Assembly (NCBI GenBank): GCA_021811005.1
Contig: JAJZPY010000082.1
Coordinates: 1 to 9,463, forward strand
Length of the DNA stretch: 9,463 nt
Direction: 5' to 3'
From: Pseudomonadota bacterium
GTDB lineage: Bacteria > Pseudomonadota > Gammaproteobacteria > Burkholderiales > Ferrovaceae
Shown in pieces: positions 1-6,745 of this stretch; within the stretch, counting starts at the first letter, position 1, and each line of letters begins with the position of its first letter. The position numbers and the translations under genes were made by a program. The notes under the pieces are model-generated. The model searched no databases and had not been told where the DNA came from. It saw only the letters and a program-made list of their open reading frames with translations.

Positions 1-11
1 CGTTCTTGTGG

Positions 12-73
12 TATCGAATCGATATTAAAATTTTCATTTTTCGATTTTTTGACATTTTAGTATTGAGTCGATA
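12..73. promoter_or_regulatory. Paired 13-bp dyads, candidate operator of the MarR-family regulator
   Basis: Two copies of a dyad TATYGA-N-TCGATA occur at 12-24 (TATCGA-A-TCGATA, perfect) and 61-73 (TATTGA-G-TCGATA, one mismatch). They are 49 bp apart and in the same orientation; with flanking bases they form a 15-bp direct repeat (13-27 and 62-76) with two differences. The second copy covers the promoter spacer and the first bases of the -10, so a protein bound there would block RNA polymerase. MarR-family dimers commonly bind such short palindromes and repress their own genes, so autorepression is the simplest reading. It remains inference without binding data. Confidence 0.55.
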
Positions 74-77
74 TTAT
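49..77 (+). promoter_or_regulatory. Sigma70-type promoter of the MarR-family gene
   Basis: A perfect -35 hexamer TTGACA (49-54) is followed by a 17-bp spacer and a -10 hexamer TATTAT (72-77, 5 of 6 matches). This is the best promoter in the window by eye and lies in a very A+T-rich stretch, unlike the surrounding coding sequence. Transcription would be expected to start about 7 nt past the -10, at about position 84, which is the A of the proposed ATG. The mRNA would then be leaderless or nearly so, consistent with the lack of any Shine-Dalgarno sequence before the ATG. The start site is inferred, not shown. Confidence 0.75.
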
Positions 78-83
78 TTTTTC

Positions 84-677
84 ATGCTCAAAAACCCGAT
101 TGTCCTTCTGGACCTCGTCAACCGGCTTGCCAACCTCATGCGCGCCGAGTTTCGGCGGCTCGGCGGCGAAGACGGACTGCAGCCAGTGCATGTGTTGTCC
201 CTTCTGTTTCTTGAGCAGGCCAACCGCTTCAGCAACACGCCCCAGGCCTTGGCTGAGTACCTGGGGCTGACCAAGGGAACGGTATCCCAAAGCCTGCTGC
301 TCCTGGATCGCCGGGGACTCATCGAACGCTACCAGGACGAAATCGACAAGCGGGTCGTCCGCTTGAGATTGAGTCCCCAGGGCGAAGCGTTCCTGGGCGA
401 AACCAATCCGGCCGGGCTGTGGCAGACGGCAACCCGGGAAATCAGTGCAAACCGCGTGCGTTACAGCGTTTCGGTGTTGCGCACCATTCTCTACGAAATC
501 CAGAACTTCAGCGGTGGTCCGGCTTTTGGCGTGTGCAACACCTGCGTTTATTGCCAGCGCAAAAGCCAGCGCATCCACCATTGCACCTGGTTCGGGGAGC
601 GGCTTTCAGGACCGGAAACCCGGAAAATCTGCCGCGAGCAGGTGCCCAAGACAGGCTCCCTCAGCGCTTCAGACTGA
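84..677 (+). CDS. MarR-family winged-helix regulator with C-terminal cysteine cluster
   Basis: A 197-residue DNA-binding transcription regulator. An N-terminal helical dimerisation segment (about 3-45) is followed by a winged helix-turn-helix (about 50-100): the helix pair contains ALAEYLGLTKGTVSQSLLLL, and the wing is marked by DEIDKR. Residues 105-145 form a second helical part. The C-terminus carries five cysteines, C151, C154, C157, C167 and C183 (CxxCxxC-x9-C-x15-C), an extension absent from classical MarR proteins and suggestive of a metal, Fe-S or redox sensor. The start at 84 is preferred over an in-frame ATG at 6 because the strong promoter lies between them and the family begins near here. 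The gene overlaps the 3' end of argH by 17 bp. The regulated genes are not evident; the gene itself is the likeliest target. Confidence 0.88.
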   Translation: MLKNPIVLLDLVNRLANLMRAEFRRLGGEDGLQPVHVLSLLFLEQANRFSNTPQALAEYLGLTKGTVSQSLLLLDRRGLIERYQDEIDKRVVRLRLSPQGEAFLGETNPAGLWQTATREISANRVRYSVSVLRTILYEIQNFSGGPAFGVCNTCVYCQRKSQRIHHCTWFGERLSGPETRKICREQVPKTGSLSASD

Positions 678-2070
678 GTCTCGCCGCTTGTACGGCAGAA
701 CGGACCCGGTCCGGTGCCGTCCCGCCGACCCCGTCACGACTGGCCAGGGACCCTTCAATGGTCAGCACGGCAAAGACATCCTGGGCCACCAGCGTCGAAA
801 AACCCTGCAAGGTTTCCAGGGAAAGGTCCGACAGGTCGCAGGAACGCTCTTCGGCCAGTCTGACCGCCCGTGCCACCACTTCGTGGGCGTCACGGAACGG
901 CATGCCCTTCTTGACCAGGTAATCCGCCAGGTCGGTGGCGGTGGAAAAGCCTTCCAGGGCAGCGCGCCGCATGGCATCCCTGTTGACGGTGATCTGGCGC
1001 AGCATTTCCGCCAGCACCGAGAGCGTGCCGGACAGGGTGTCCACCGTGTCGAACAGCGGTTCCTTGTCTTCCTGGTTGTCCTTGTTGTAGGCGAGCGGCT
1101 GTCCTTTCATGAGCGTCAGCAAGGCCACCAGGTGGCCGTTGACGCGCCCGGTCTTGCCGCGGGCCAGTTCCGGAACGTCCGGGTTGCGTTTTTGCGGCAT
1201 GATGGAAGAGCCGGTGCAAAACGCGTCGCCGATGCGGATAAACCCGAAACGGGGGCTCATCCAGAGCACGAACTCCTCGGAAAGACGGGATACGTGGGTC
1301 ATGACCAGGGCAGCCGCGGAACAAAACTCAATGGCGAAGTCGCGATCTGACACGGCATCAAGCGAATTGAGGCACAAGGCATCAAAACCCAGCAGTTCGG
1401 CCACCCGTTCGCGCCGGATGGGGTAGCTGGTTCCGGCCAGCGCAGCCGCGCCGAGCGGGAGCCGGTTCACACGCCGGCGGCAGTCGGCCAGGCGTTCGCG
1501 GTCCCGCCCGAACATTTCCACGTAGGCCATCATGTGGTGGCCAAAAGTGACTGGCTGGGCCACCTGAAGGTGTGTGAAGCCGGGCATCGCCGTGTCCGCA
1601 TGCTGCTCGGCCAGGTCCAGCAGGGCTTCCTGGACGTCGGCCAGCAGGCTGCGCAGATGGTCGATTTCATGCCGCAAATAGAGGCGGATGTCCGTCGCCA
1701 CCTGATCGTTGCGGGAACGGGCCGTGTGCAGACGTTTCCCGGCATCCCCGGCCAGGGCCGTCAGGCGGCGCTCGATGTTGAGATGCACGTCCTCGTCATC
1801 CAGGTTCCACGGGAAAGCGCCCTGCCGCACTTCTTCCAGGATCGTGCTCATGCCCTGGCGTATGGCAGCCAGGTCCTCGGGACTGAGGAGGCCGGCCTCG
1901 CTAAGCATTTGCGCATGGGCAAGCGACCCCTGGATGTCGAATTCAGCCAGGCGGCGGTCAAAGGGGACCGAGGCGGTGTAAATCTTGACCGATTCCGCGA
2001 TGGGTACCGAAAATCGCCCGGACCATGTTTTTGCTTCGGTCGCGGGCTCCGGCTTGCTATCTTGAGTCAT
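661..2070 (-). CDS. argH: Argininosuccinate lyase
   Basis: ArgH splits argininosuccinate into arginine and fumarate, the last step of arginine biosynthesis, as a cytoplasmic homotetramer. The 469-residue product has full family length. Fumarase/aspartase superfamily blocks are present in order: RSRNDQ (118-123), the catalytic-histidine segment GFTHLQ with H167, and the signature GSSIMPQKRNPD (287-298) holding the catalytic serine of the mobile loop. The C-terminal GGTAP block (449-453) is also typical. The start at 2070 is chosen because AGGA lies 8 nt upstream and the product begins shortly before the conserved WSGRF. An ATG at 2079 and a 48-residue longer reading frame from 2214 are less likely; the latter would overlap the divergent gene. 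No other arginine gene lies in the window. Confidence 0.97.
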   Translation of the reverse strand: MTQDSKPEPATEAKTWSGRFSVPIAESVKIYTASVPFDRRLAEFDIQGSLAHAQMLSEAGLLSPEDLAAIRQGMSTILEEVRQGAFPWNLDDEDVHLNIERRLTALAGDAGKRLHTARSRNDQVATDIRLYLRHEIDHLRSLLADVQEALLDLAEQHADTAMPGFTHLQVAQPVTFGHHMMAYVEMFGRDRERLADCRRRVNRLPLGAAALAGTSYPIRRERVAELLGFDALCLNSLDAVSDRDFAIEFCSAAALVMTHVSRLSEEFVLWMSPRFGFIRIGDAFCTGSSIMPQKRNPDVPELARGKTGRVNGHLVALLTLMKGQPLAYNKDNQEDKEPLFDTVDTLSGTLSVLAEMLRQITVNRDAMRRAALEGFSTATDLADYLVKKGMPFRDAHEVVARAVRLAEERSCDLSDLSLETLQGFSTLVAQDVFAVLTIEGSLASRDGVGGTAPDRVRSAVQAARLSLKR

Positions 2071-2128
2071 GAGAAGCATCCTGATCGTTGGTTCTTGAAA
2101 AAGTATAGAGCATCCCGGCCCAAACCCC
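2071..2128. promoter_or_regulatory. Short divergent control region between argH and the DUF294 gene
   Basis: These 58 bp must serve both divergent genes. On the minus strand a -10-like TATACT (2102-2107) would start argH transcription near 2095, leaving a leader of about 25 nt with the AGGA site. No convincing -35 is seen. On the plus strand no good promoter or Shine-Dalgarno sequence is visible before the ATG at 2129, so the DUF294 gene may be transcribed from further upstream, inside argH, and weakly translated. Confidence 0.35.
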
Positions 2129-3940
2129 ATGCCGAAATCCTTTAATTTCAACGCCCCCCCCTTTGATGGATTGACGGGAGAGCAGCAGCAGTGGGTCCGG
2201 GACAGCGTGGACATCGGCTACTACGCGGCAGGTGCCGTCGTCCTTTCCGCCGACACGGAGCCTTCGCACCTGTTCGTGGTGATCAAGGGGCATGTGCAGC
2301 AGGTGGAGCAGGACGAAGTGGTCTGCGTGTATGGTCCCGGCGCCTGCTTTGACGGGCGCAGCCTGGTGTCCGGGCGTGTGACCGGCATTTTCACGGCGGC
2401 CGAGGAAATGCTGGCTTACCTCCTGCCCAAGGCCACTGTGAAGCGCCTGATTGCGGCCAATGCCGGGTTCGGAGCGCTGCTGTTTTCCGATATGTCCCAA
2501 AAGCTGCAGGCGTTGACGGAACGCCGTCCCCAGCGGGAATTGCATGGCTTGATGATGGCCCGCATTGCACAGGCTTTTGTGCGTCCGGCGCGGGTGGTGG
2601 ATGCGGAAACCGATGCCTTTTCCATCGCCCAACTGTTTGAAAACGAGCGGCTTTCCAATGTTCTGGTGAAGGATTCGCAAGGGCGGTTGGGGATATTCAC
2701 CTCCACGGATATCCGCAAGGTGGTGTTGTCGGGAACAGACGCCCACCGTCTCCCGGTTGGACAGCTGGCCACCTGGGACCTGGTGGAGGTTGCGGAAGAA
2801 GACGCAGTGTTCGATGCCCTCATTCTCATGATCCGCCATGGCGTCCACCGGGTGGTGGTGCGGCGCCAGGGAGCCATCGTGGGGGTGCTGGAACAGCTGG
2901 ACCTGCTGAGCTTCATTTCCAACCACTCCCACCTGGTCTGGCTACAGGTGCAGCAGGCCACGTCGGTGGCGGAGCTCAAGGGGGCAGGTGCCAGCATCCA
3001 GCGCCTCATCCAGCTGCTGAGCGAGAGCGAAGTGAAGGTCAGCATGATCGCACGCCTCGTACAGGAGCTGAATGCCAAGATTTTTACCCGCCTGTGGCAG
3101 ATGGTGGCGCCGCAGGACCTGGTGGAAAACAGTTGCGTGATGGTGATGGGCAGCGAAGGGCGTGGCGAACAAATTCTCAAGACGGATCAGGATAATGGTC
3201 TGATTATAAGAGATAATTTTGACATCGCCCGGCTCAGCCGGATCACGGCCGCCTTCAATGATGCCTTGTACGAGATCGGGTACCCCCCCTGTCTTGGCGG
3301 GGTCATGATGCGCAACCCCCTGTGGTGCCAGTCACTTTCCGAATTCAAGGACACCATACGGGACTGGGTGCTCCGCCCCAGCATGGAAAACCACCTGCGG
3401 CTGGCCATTTTTTCTGATGCCGAGGGCATTTGCGGGGACCGCAGCCTGCTGGTGGAACTCAAGGGCTACTTTTTTCAGCTGCTGCGCGAACGTTCCTCCT
3501 TTTTTCCCCATTTTGCACGGGCTGCAGACCAGTTCGGCGAACAGGGAGGGTGGTGGAACCGGCTGCTGCGCGGCAGTGAAGAGGAAGAGACCGTTGACGT
3601 CAAGAAACTGGGCATCTTCCCCATCGTGCACGGGGTGCGAAGCCTGGCGCTGGAAGCGGGAATCGAAGCCAACAGCACGACCGACCGGCTGGACCAGCTG
3701 GCACTGGGAAACCGGTTGCCGCCGGAGTTGGTTCGCGATCTGAAGGAGACCCTGGCCTTCCTGATGGATTTGCGCCTCAAGCAGGGGCTGCGGTTGCAGG
3801 CTTTGGGGCAGCGGGCCAACAATCTGGTCGAACTGCAGCGCCTCAGCACCCTTGAGCGGGACTTGTTGCGGGACGGGCTGCAGGTGGTCAAGCAGTTCAG
3901 AAACCTGCTGCACCACCATTTCAGGCTGGATGCGCTGTAA
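2129..3940 (+). CDS. cNMP-binding/CBS/DUF294 putative nucleotidyltransferase
   Basis: A 603-residue cytoplasmic signalling-type protein. Domains in order: a cyclic-nucleotide-binding-like beta barrel (about 12-125), a pair of CBS domains that usually bind adenine nucleotides (about 150-265), a DUF294 nucleotidyltransferase core (about 305-440), and a helical DUF294 C-terminal domain (about 455-600). The nucleotidyltransferase signature is clear: GSEGRGEQ (341-348) followed by TDQDN, whose D353 and D355 would bind metal as in GlnD-type enzymes. The cNMP fold lacks an obvious Arg phosphate-binding cassette, so its ligand is doubtful. The start at 2129 fits the family opening FNFNAPPFD, although no Shine-Dalgarno is seen. 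The gene is followed 4 bp later by the exonuclease gene and faces yjcH-actP. The reaction and target are unknown; control of the nearby acetate transporter is a guess from context. Confidence 0.94.
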   Translation: MPKSFNFNAPPFDGLTGEQQQWVRDSVDIGYYAAGAVVLSADTEPSHLFVVIKGHVQQVEQDEVVCVYGPGACFDGRSLVSGRVTGIFTAAEEMLAYLLPKATVKRLIAANAGFGALLFSDMSQKLQALTERRPQRELHGLMMARIAQAFVRPARVVDAETDAFSIAQLFENERLSNVLVKDSQGRLGIFTSTDIRKVVLSGTDAHRLPVGQLATWDLVEVAEEDAVFDALILMIRHGVHRVVVRRQGAIVGVLEQLDLLSFISNHSHLVWLQVQQATSVAELKGAGASIQRLIQLLSESEVKVSMIARLVQELNAKIFTRLWQMVAPQDLVENSCVMVMGSEGRGEQILKTDQDNGLIIRDNFDIARLSRITAAFNDALYEIGYPPCLGGVMMRNPLWCQSLSEFKDTIRDWVLRPSMENHLRLAIFSDAEGICGDRSLLVELKGYFFQLLRERSSFFPHFARAADQFGEQGGWWNRLLRGSEEEETVDVKKLGIFPIVHGVRSLALEAGIEANSTTDRLDQLALGNRLPPELVRDLKETLAFLMDLRLKQGLRLQALGQRANNLVELQRLSTLERDLLRDGLQVVKQFRNLLHHHFRLDAL

Positions 3941-3944
3941 CCCC

Positions 3945-4559
3945 ATGTGGCAGCAGCTTCGCAACGCCTGGTACCGAAGGCGACTCAAGCGGCCGGAATA
4001 TGATGGCCTGTTTGCGGTCCCTCCGGAGGGCGAATGGGTCAGCGTGGATTGCGAGACCACCGGGCTCGACCCGCTGCGCGATGAAATCGTGTCCATCGGC
4101 GCAATCCCGATCCGGGGCGATCGCATTCTCACCAGCCAGCGCCTCGAACTCATTGTCCGTCCGTCGGTTGCCCCCAATGTGGAGAGCGTCCGCATCCACC
4201 GGCTGCGCCAGGTGGACCTGGCGGGCGGCCTGTCGCCCGGGGAGGCGGCACGCCGCTTTCTCGACTTCGTCGGCAACCGGACGCTGGTGGGTTACTACCT
4301 GGAGTTCGACGTGGCCATGCTCAACCGGCTGGTTCGCCCTTTTCTGGGCGTGCCGCTGCCGCATCGCCAGATCGAGGTGTCGGGCCTTTACTACGACTAC
4401 AAGTTTGCCCGGCAGGTGGATGGCCATGTTGACCTGAGTTTCGATCTCATCCGCAAGGACCTCGGCTTGCCAGAACGGGAAACCCACGATGCCTTCAACG
4501 ATGCCCTGTTGGCGGCGATGATGTTCGTCAAGCTGAGAAAGTTGCGGGCAGGCCGCTAG
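3945..4559 (+). CDS. DEDDh-family 3'-5' exonuclease (DnaQ-like)
   Basis: A 204-residue protein resembling the proofreading epsilon subunit of DNA polymerase III but standing alone. All five catalytic positions are visible: D35 and E37 in Exo I (VDCETTGLDP), D122 in Exo II (GYYLEFD), and H181 and D186 in Exo III (HDAFNDALLA). The family removes 3' nucleotides from DNA or RNA with two metal ions. The substrate here is unknown. A basic N-terminal segment (about 8-16) precedes the nuclease fold. The ATG lies 4 nt after the DUF294 stop with no strong ribosome-binding site, so translation is probably coupled to that gene by re-initiation. A reading frame starting at 3852, inside the DUF294 gene, is rejected because the extra residues look like an out-of-frame shadow. 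It is not dnaQ itself: it is shorter and lacks the polymerase-binding tail. Confidence 0.92.
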   Translation: MWQQLRNAWYRRRLKRPEYDGLFAVPPEGEWVSVDCETTGLDPLRDEIVSIGAIPIRGDRILTSQRLELIVRPSVAPNVESVRIHRLRQVDLAGGLSPGEAARRFLDFVGNRTLVGYYLEFDVAMLNRLVRPFLGVPLPHRQIEVSGLYYDYKFARQVDGHVDLSFDLIRKDLGLPERETHDAFNDALLAAMMFVKLRKLRAGR

Positions 4560-4585
4560 CGGGATAAAAGCACCGGCGCAGAATG

Positions 4586-4624
4586 AAAAAAGGGACAGCC
4601 GAAATGGCTGTCCCCTGGGGTTTT
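4586..4624. terminator. Bidirectional intrinsic terminator between exonuclease and actP genes
   Basis: A perfect 9-bp stem (GGGACAGCC, 4592-4600, with GGCTGTCCC, 4606-4614) closes a 5-nt loop. Read on the minus strand, after actP, the stem is followed by six T residues (4591-4586), a good U-tract. Read on the plus strand, after the exonuclease gene, the T-run (TTTT, 4621-4624) comes six bases after the stem and is weaker. The element sits 13 nt past the actP stop and 32 nt past the exonuclease stop, so it probably ends both converging units, most efficiently actP. Confidence 0.85.
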
Positions 4625-4636
4625 GGATTCCTGCGA

Positions 4637-6349
4637 TCAGTGCGAAGCGGCGGCTTCGGCACCCAGGCCGGTTTCCGAGCGGACTTTCTGGGCATCGAAC
4701 ATCGCCCGTTCCTGTTTTGCCGATTCGCTGTGGTCCGTCACGGAAGCCACATAGGCCACGATCAGAACGGCCGGCAGCACGACAAAAGTCGGGAAGTCGT
4801 ACGGGAAGATGGCCGGTCCCATGCCCAGCACCTTGGTCCAGACCGTGGGTCCGATGAGGAGCAGGCCGATGGAGCCGAAAATCCCCGTGTAGCCTCCCAG
4901 CACCGCACCCCGGGTGGTCAGGCCACGCCAGAACACGGACAGGACCAGGATGGGGAAATTGGCGCAGGCGGCGATCGAGAACGTCAGGGCCACGATGTAG
5001 GCCACGTTCTGCTTCTCGAAGGCGATGCCCAGCAGGATCGCCAGGATGCCCAGGCCCACCACGCACAGCTTCGACACCCACACTTCCTGTGCTTCCGTGG
5101 ACTTGCCTTTCATGATCACGTTGGCATAGATGTCGTGCGAAAGCGCGGAAGCACCGGCCAGGGTCAGGCCGGACACCACGGCCAGGATGGTGGCAAACGC
5201 GACCGCGGCGATGAAGCCGAGGAACAGGTCGCCGCCGATGGCGTGCGCCAGATACACGGCGGGCATGCTGCCGCCGCCTTTGAGGTTGAGCACGTTCTTG
5301 GTGACATCCACCACGTACTGGGGATTGTTGGCCACCAGCACGATGGCGCCGAACCCGATGATGAAGGTCAGGATGTAGAAGTAGCCGATGAAACAGGTGC
5401 CGTAGAGCACCGATTTGCGGGCGGCCTTGGCGTCAGTGACGGTGAAGAAGCGCATCAGGATGTGCGGCAGGCCGGCGGTTCCAAACATCAGCGTCAATCC
5501 GAGCGAAATGGATTCGATCGGATTGGACTTGTCACCGATGCGCACCACCGATTTCATGATTTCCATGTGTTTCGGGTGGGCTGCCACGGCATCGGAAAAA
5601 AGCTTCTCGAAGCTGAAGCCCTCATGCGCCATCACGCCCAAGGCAATCAGGGTGGCACCACCCAGCAGCAGGCCGGCCTTGATGATCTGCACCCAGGTTG
5701 TGGCTTTCATGCCGCCAAAGGTGACGTAGATGATGATCAGGCCGCCGACGATGACGATGGATTCCCGGTAGGAAATTTGCGGAACCAGCGTGTGGAGCAA
5801 TTGGCCGGCGCCTACGGCCTGTCCGATCAGGTACCAGATCACGACGATCAGGGATCCGATGGCCGCCATGGTCCGCACCGGGCCTTGGCGCAGGCGGAAT
5901 GAAGCCACGTCGGCGTAGGTGAACTTGCCCAGGTTGCGCAGCCGTTCGGCGATCAGGAACAGGATGATCGGCCATCCCACAAGCCAGCCCACCGAAAAGA
6001 TCAGGCCAAAAAATCCGTTGAAGTACACCAGCGCCGCAATGCCCAGAAACGAGGCGGCCGACATGTAGTCACCGGCAATGGCCAAGCCGTTCTGAAGCCC
6101 GGTCACGCCGCGTCCGGCAGCGTAGAAATCGGTTGCGGTCTTGGTCCGCTTGGCCGCCCAGTAGGTGATGCCCAGGGTGATGGCCACGAACACGATGAAC
6201 ATGATGACCGCGCTCCAGTTGATGGGTGGTTCAGCTGGAACGGCTGGAGAGGTCGGGGCTGCGATGATGTCTGCAGCGAGCGTCCACGGGCTGGCCAGCA
6301 GCGCGAGGCCTGCCAGCAATGCAGCAAATGCGGATTTTATTGTTTTCAT
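4637..6349 (-). CDS. actP: Cation/acetate symporter ActP
   Basis: An inner-membrane sodium:solute symporter of 570 residues; E. coli ActP, which takes up acetate, glycolate and similar short monocarboxylates, is slightly shorter. Like E. coli ActP it begins with a signal-peptide-like stretch (1-26, ending TLAA) before the first transport helix (about 46-64). About a dozen further hydrophobic helices follow. Family blocks recognised include QNGLAIAGDYMSAASFLG (86-103), GWPIILFLIAERLRNLG (125-141), FGTAGLPHILMRFF (289-302) and ATILAVVSGLTLAGASA (386-402). The C-terminal RSETGLG also matches the ActP tail. The start at 6349 has GAGGAAG just upstream and overlaps the yjcH stop by 4 bp (ATGA), the same arrangement as in E. 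coli. Unlike E. coli, no acs gene lies directly upstream; groEL does. Pyruvate or propionate are alternative substrates. Confidence 0.95.
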   Translation of the reverse strand: MKTIKSAFAALLAGLALLASPWTLAADIIAAPTSPAVPAEPPINWSAVIMFIVFVAITLGITYWAAKRTKTATDFYAAGRGVTGLQNGLAIAGDYMSAASFLGIAALVYFNGFFGLIFSVGWLVGWPIILFLIAERLRNLGKFTYADVASFRLRQGPVRTMAAIGSLIVVIWYLIGQAVGAGQLLHTLVPQISYRESIVIVGGLIIIYVTFGGMKATTWVQIIKAGLLLGGATLIALGVMAHEGFSFEKLFSDAVAAHPKHMEIMKSVVRIGDKSNPIESISLGLTLMFGTAGLPHILMRFFTVTDAKAARKSVLYGTCFIGYFYILTFIIGFGAIVLVANNPQYVVDVTKNVLNLKGGGSMPAVYLAHAIGGDLFLGFIAAVAFATILAVVSGLTLAGASALSHDIYANVIMKGKSTEAQEVWVSKLCVVGLGILAILLGIAFEKQNVAYIVALTFSIAACANFPILVLSVFWRGLTTRGAVLGGYTGIFGSIGLLLIGPTVWTKVLGMGPAIFPYDFPTFVVLPAVLIVAYVASVTDHSESAKQERAMFDAQKVRSETGLGAEAAASH

Positions 6350-6657
6350 TTGGACGCTTCCTCGATGATTTCGTGAGTGAGGGGGTCAAACGTGCCGTTT
6401 GCGCGGCTCACGTACACGGCGGTCAGCAGGCACGAGGCCACGATCACGCCAACGCCGATCAGCATGCCCACGGGGATCACGCTGGTGGACGAAATGGGCT
6501 GGGTCAGGAAGTCCGGAGCGAAGGCGATCATCAGGATGAAGCCGAAATAAATCACGCAGACGATGGCGGACAGGGACCAGGCAAGCGCGTCGCGCTGCTG
6601 GACCAGATGGTGATACTTGGGGTTGTTCTGGATTTTGCTGGCCAAAGGGCTAGACAT
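6346..6657 (-). CDS. yjcH: DUF485 inner-membrane protein YjcH, ActP partner
   Basis: A 103-residue small membrane protein of the DUF485 family, nearly always encoded directly before actP-type symporters. Two hydrophobic helices are evident, about 26-48 (SLSAIVCVIYFGFILMIAF) and 62-85 (VGMLIGVGVIVASCLLTAVY), followed by the conserved RANGTFD block (90-96). The N-terminal NNPKYHHLVQQR resembles the family opening. Its role is presumed to be support or regulation of the symporter; this is not shown by sequence. The ATG at 6657 has AGGAG 6 nt upstream. Its stop overlaps the actP start, so the two are translationally coupled. A candidate short leader ORF overlaps its start. Confidence 0.94.
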   Translation of the reverse strand: MSSPLASKIQNNPKYHHLVQQRDALAWSLSAIVCVIYFGFILMIAFAPDFLTQPISSTSVIPVGMLIGVGVIVASCLLTAVYVSRANGTFDPLTHEIIEEASK

Positions 6658-6745
6658 GGGCGACTCCTTTCATGGCAATTGTTTTGCGGTCGAAAACGAT
6701 AGACGCAAAAAAAGCGTCCGGTATTCGAACGAGGTCGGCATGCAT
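6650..6745 (-). CDS. Candidate 31-codon leader ORF upstream of yjcH
   Basis: An ATG at 6745 follows GGAGGA (6756-6751) with a 5-nt gap, the strongest Shine-Dalgarno match in the window. The frame runs 31 codons (begins MHADLVRIPDAFFASIVFDR) and stops with TAG at 6652-6650, overlapping the first 8 nt of yjcH in another frame. yjcH has its own AGGAG inside this ORF, so ribosomes finishing the leader would end at the yjcH start, an arrangement suited to translational coupling. The peptide matches no family I know and has no clear membrane helix. A second ATG 4 nt later opens a 23-codon frame. It may be a real leader peptide, or the site may be a decaying remnant of an upstream gene start. Confidence 0.45.
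   Translation of the reverse strand: MHADLVRIPDAFFASIVFDRKTIAMKGVAHV

Noticed and set aside
6..83. N-terminal extension of the MarR-family protein to an ATG at 6
   Set aside because: The stretch is A+T-rich, contains the promoter and both dyads, and encodes residues unlike the family start; the ATG at 84 fits better.
445..1350. 301-codon open frame opposite argH and overlapping the MarR gene
   Set aside because: It conflicts with two well-supported genes and resembles no protein family.
2071..2214. 48-residue N-terminal extension of ArgH
   Set aside because: It would overlap the start of the divergent DUF294 gene, has no family resemblance, and a good ribosome site precedes the ATG at 2070.
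2057..2932. 291-codon open frame opposite the DUF294 gene
   Set aside because: It is a shadow of the plus-strand gene with low-complexity His/Gln-rich composition and no domain.
3921..5081. 386-codon open frame on the minus strand across the exonuclease gene, terminator and actP 3' end
   Set aside because: It crosses three well-supported features in the wrong frame and has no family match.
4583..5902. 439-codon open frame on the plus strand opposite actP
   Set aside because: It is antisense to a clear ActP, rich in His, Asp and Gln as expected of a shadow frame of GC-rich coding DNA, and has no recognisable domain.
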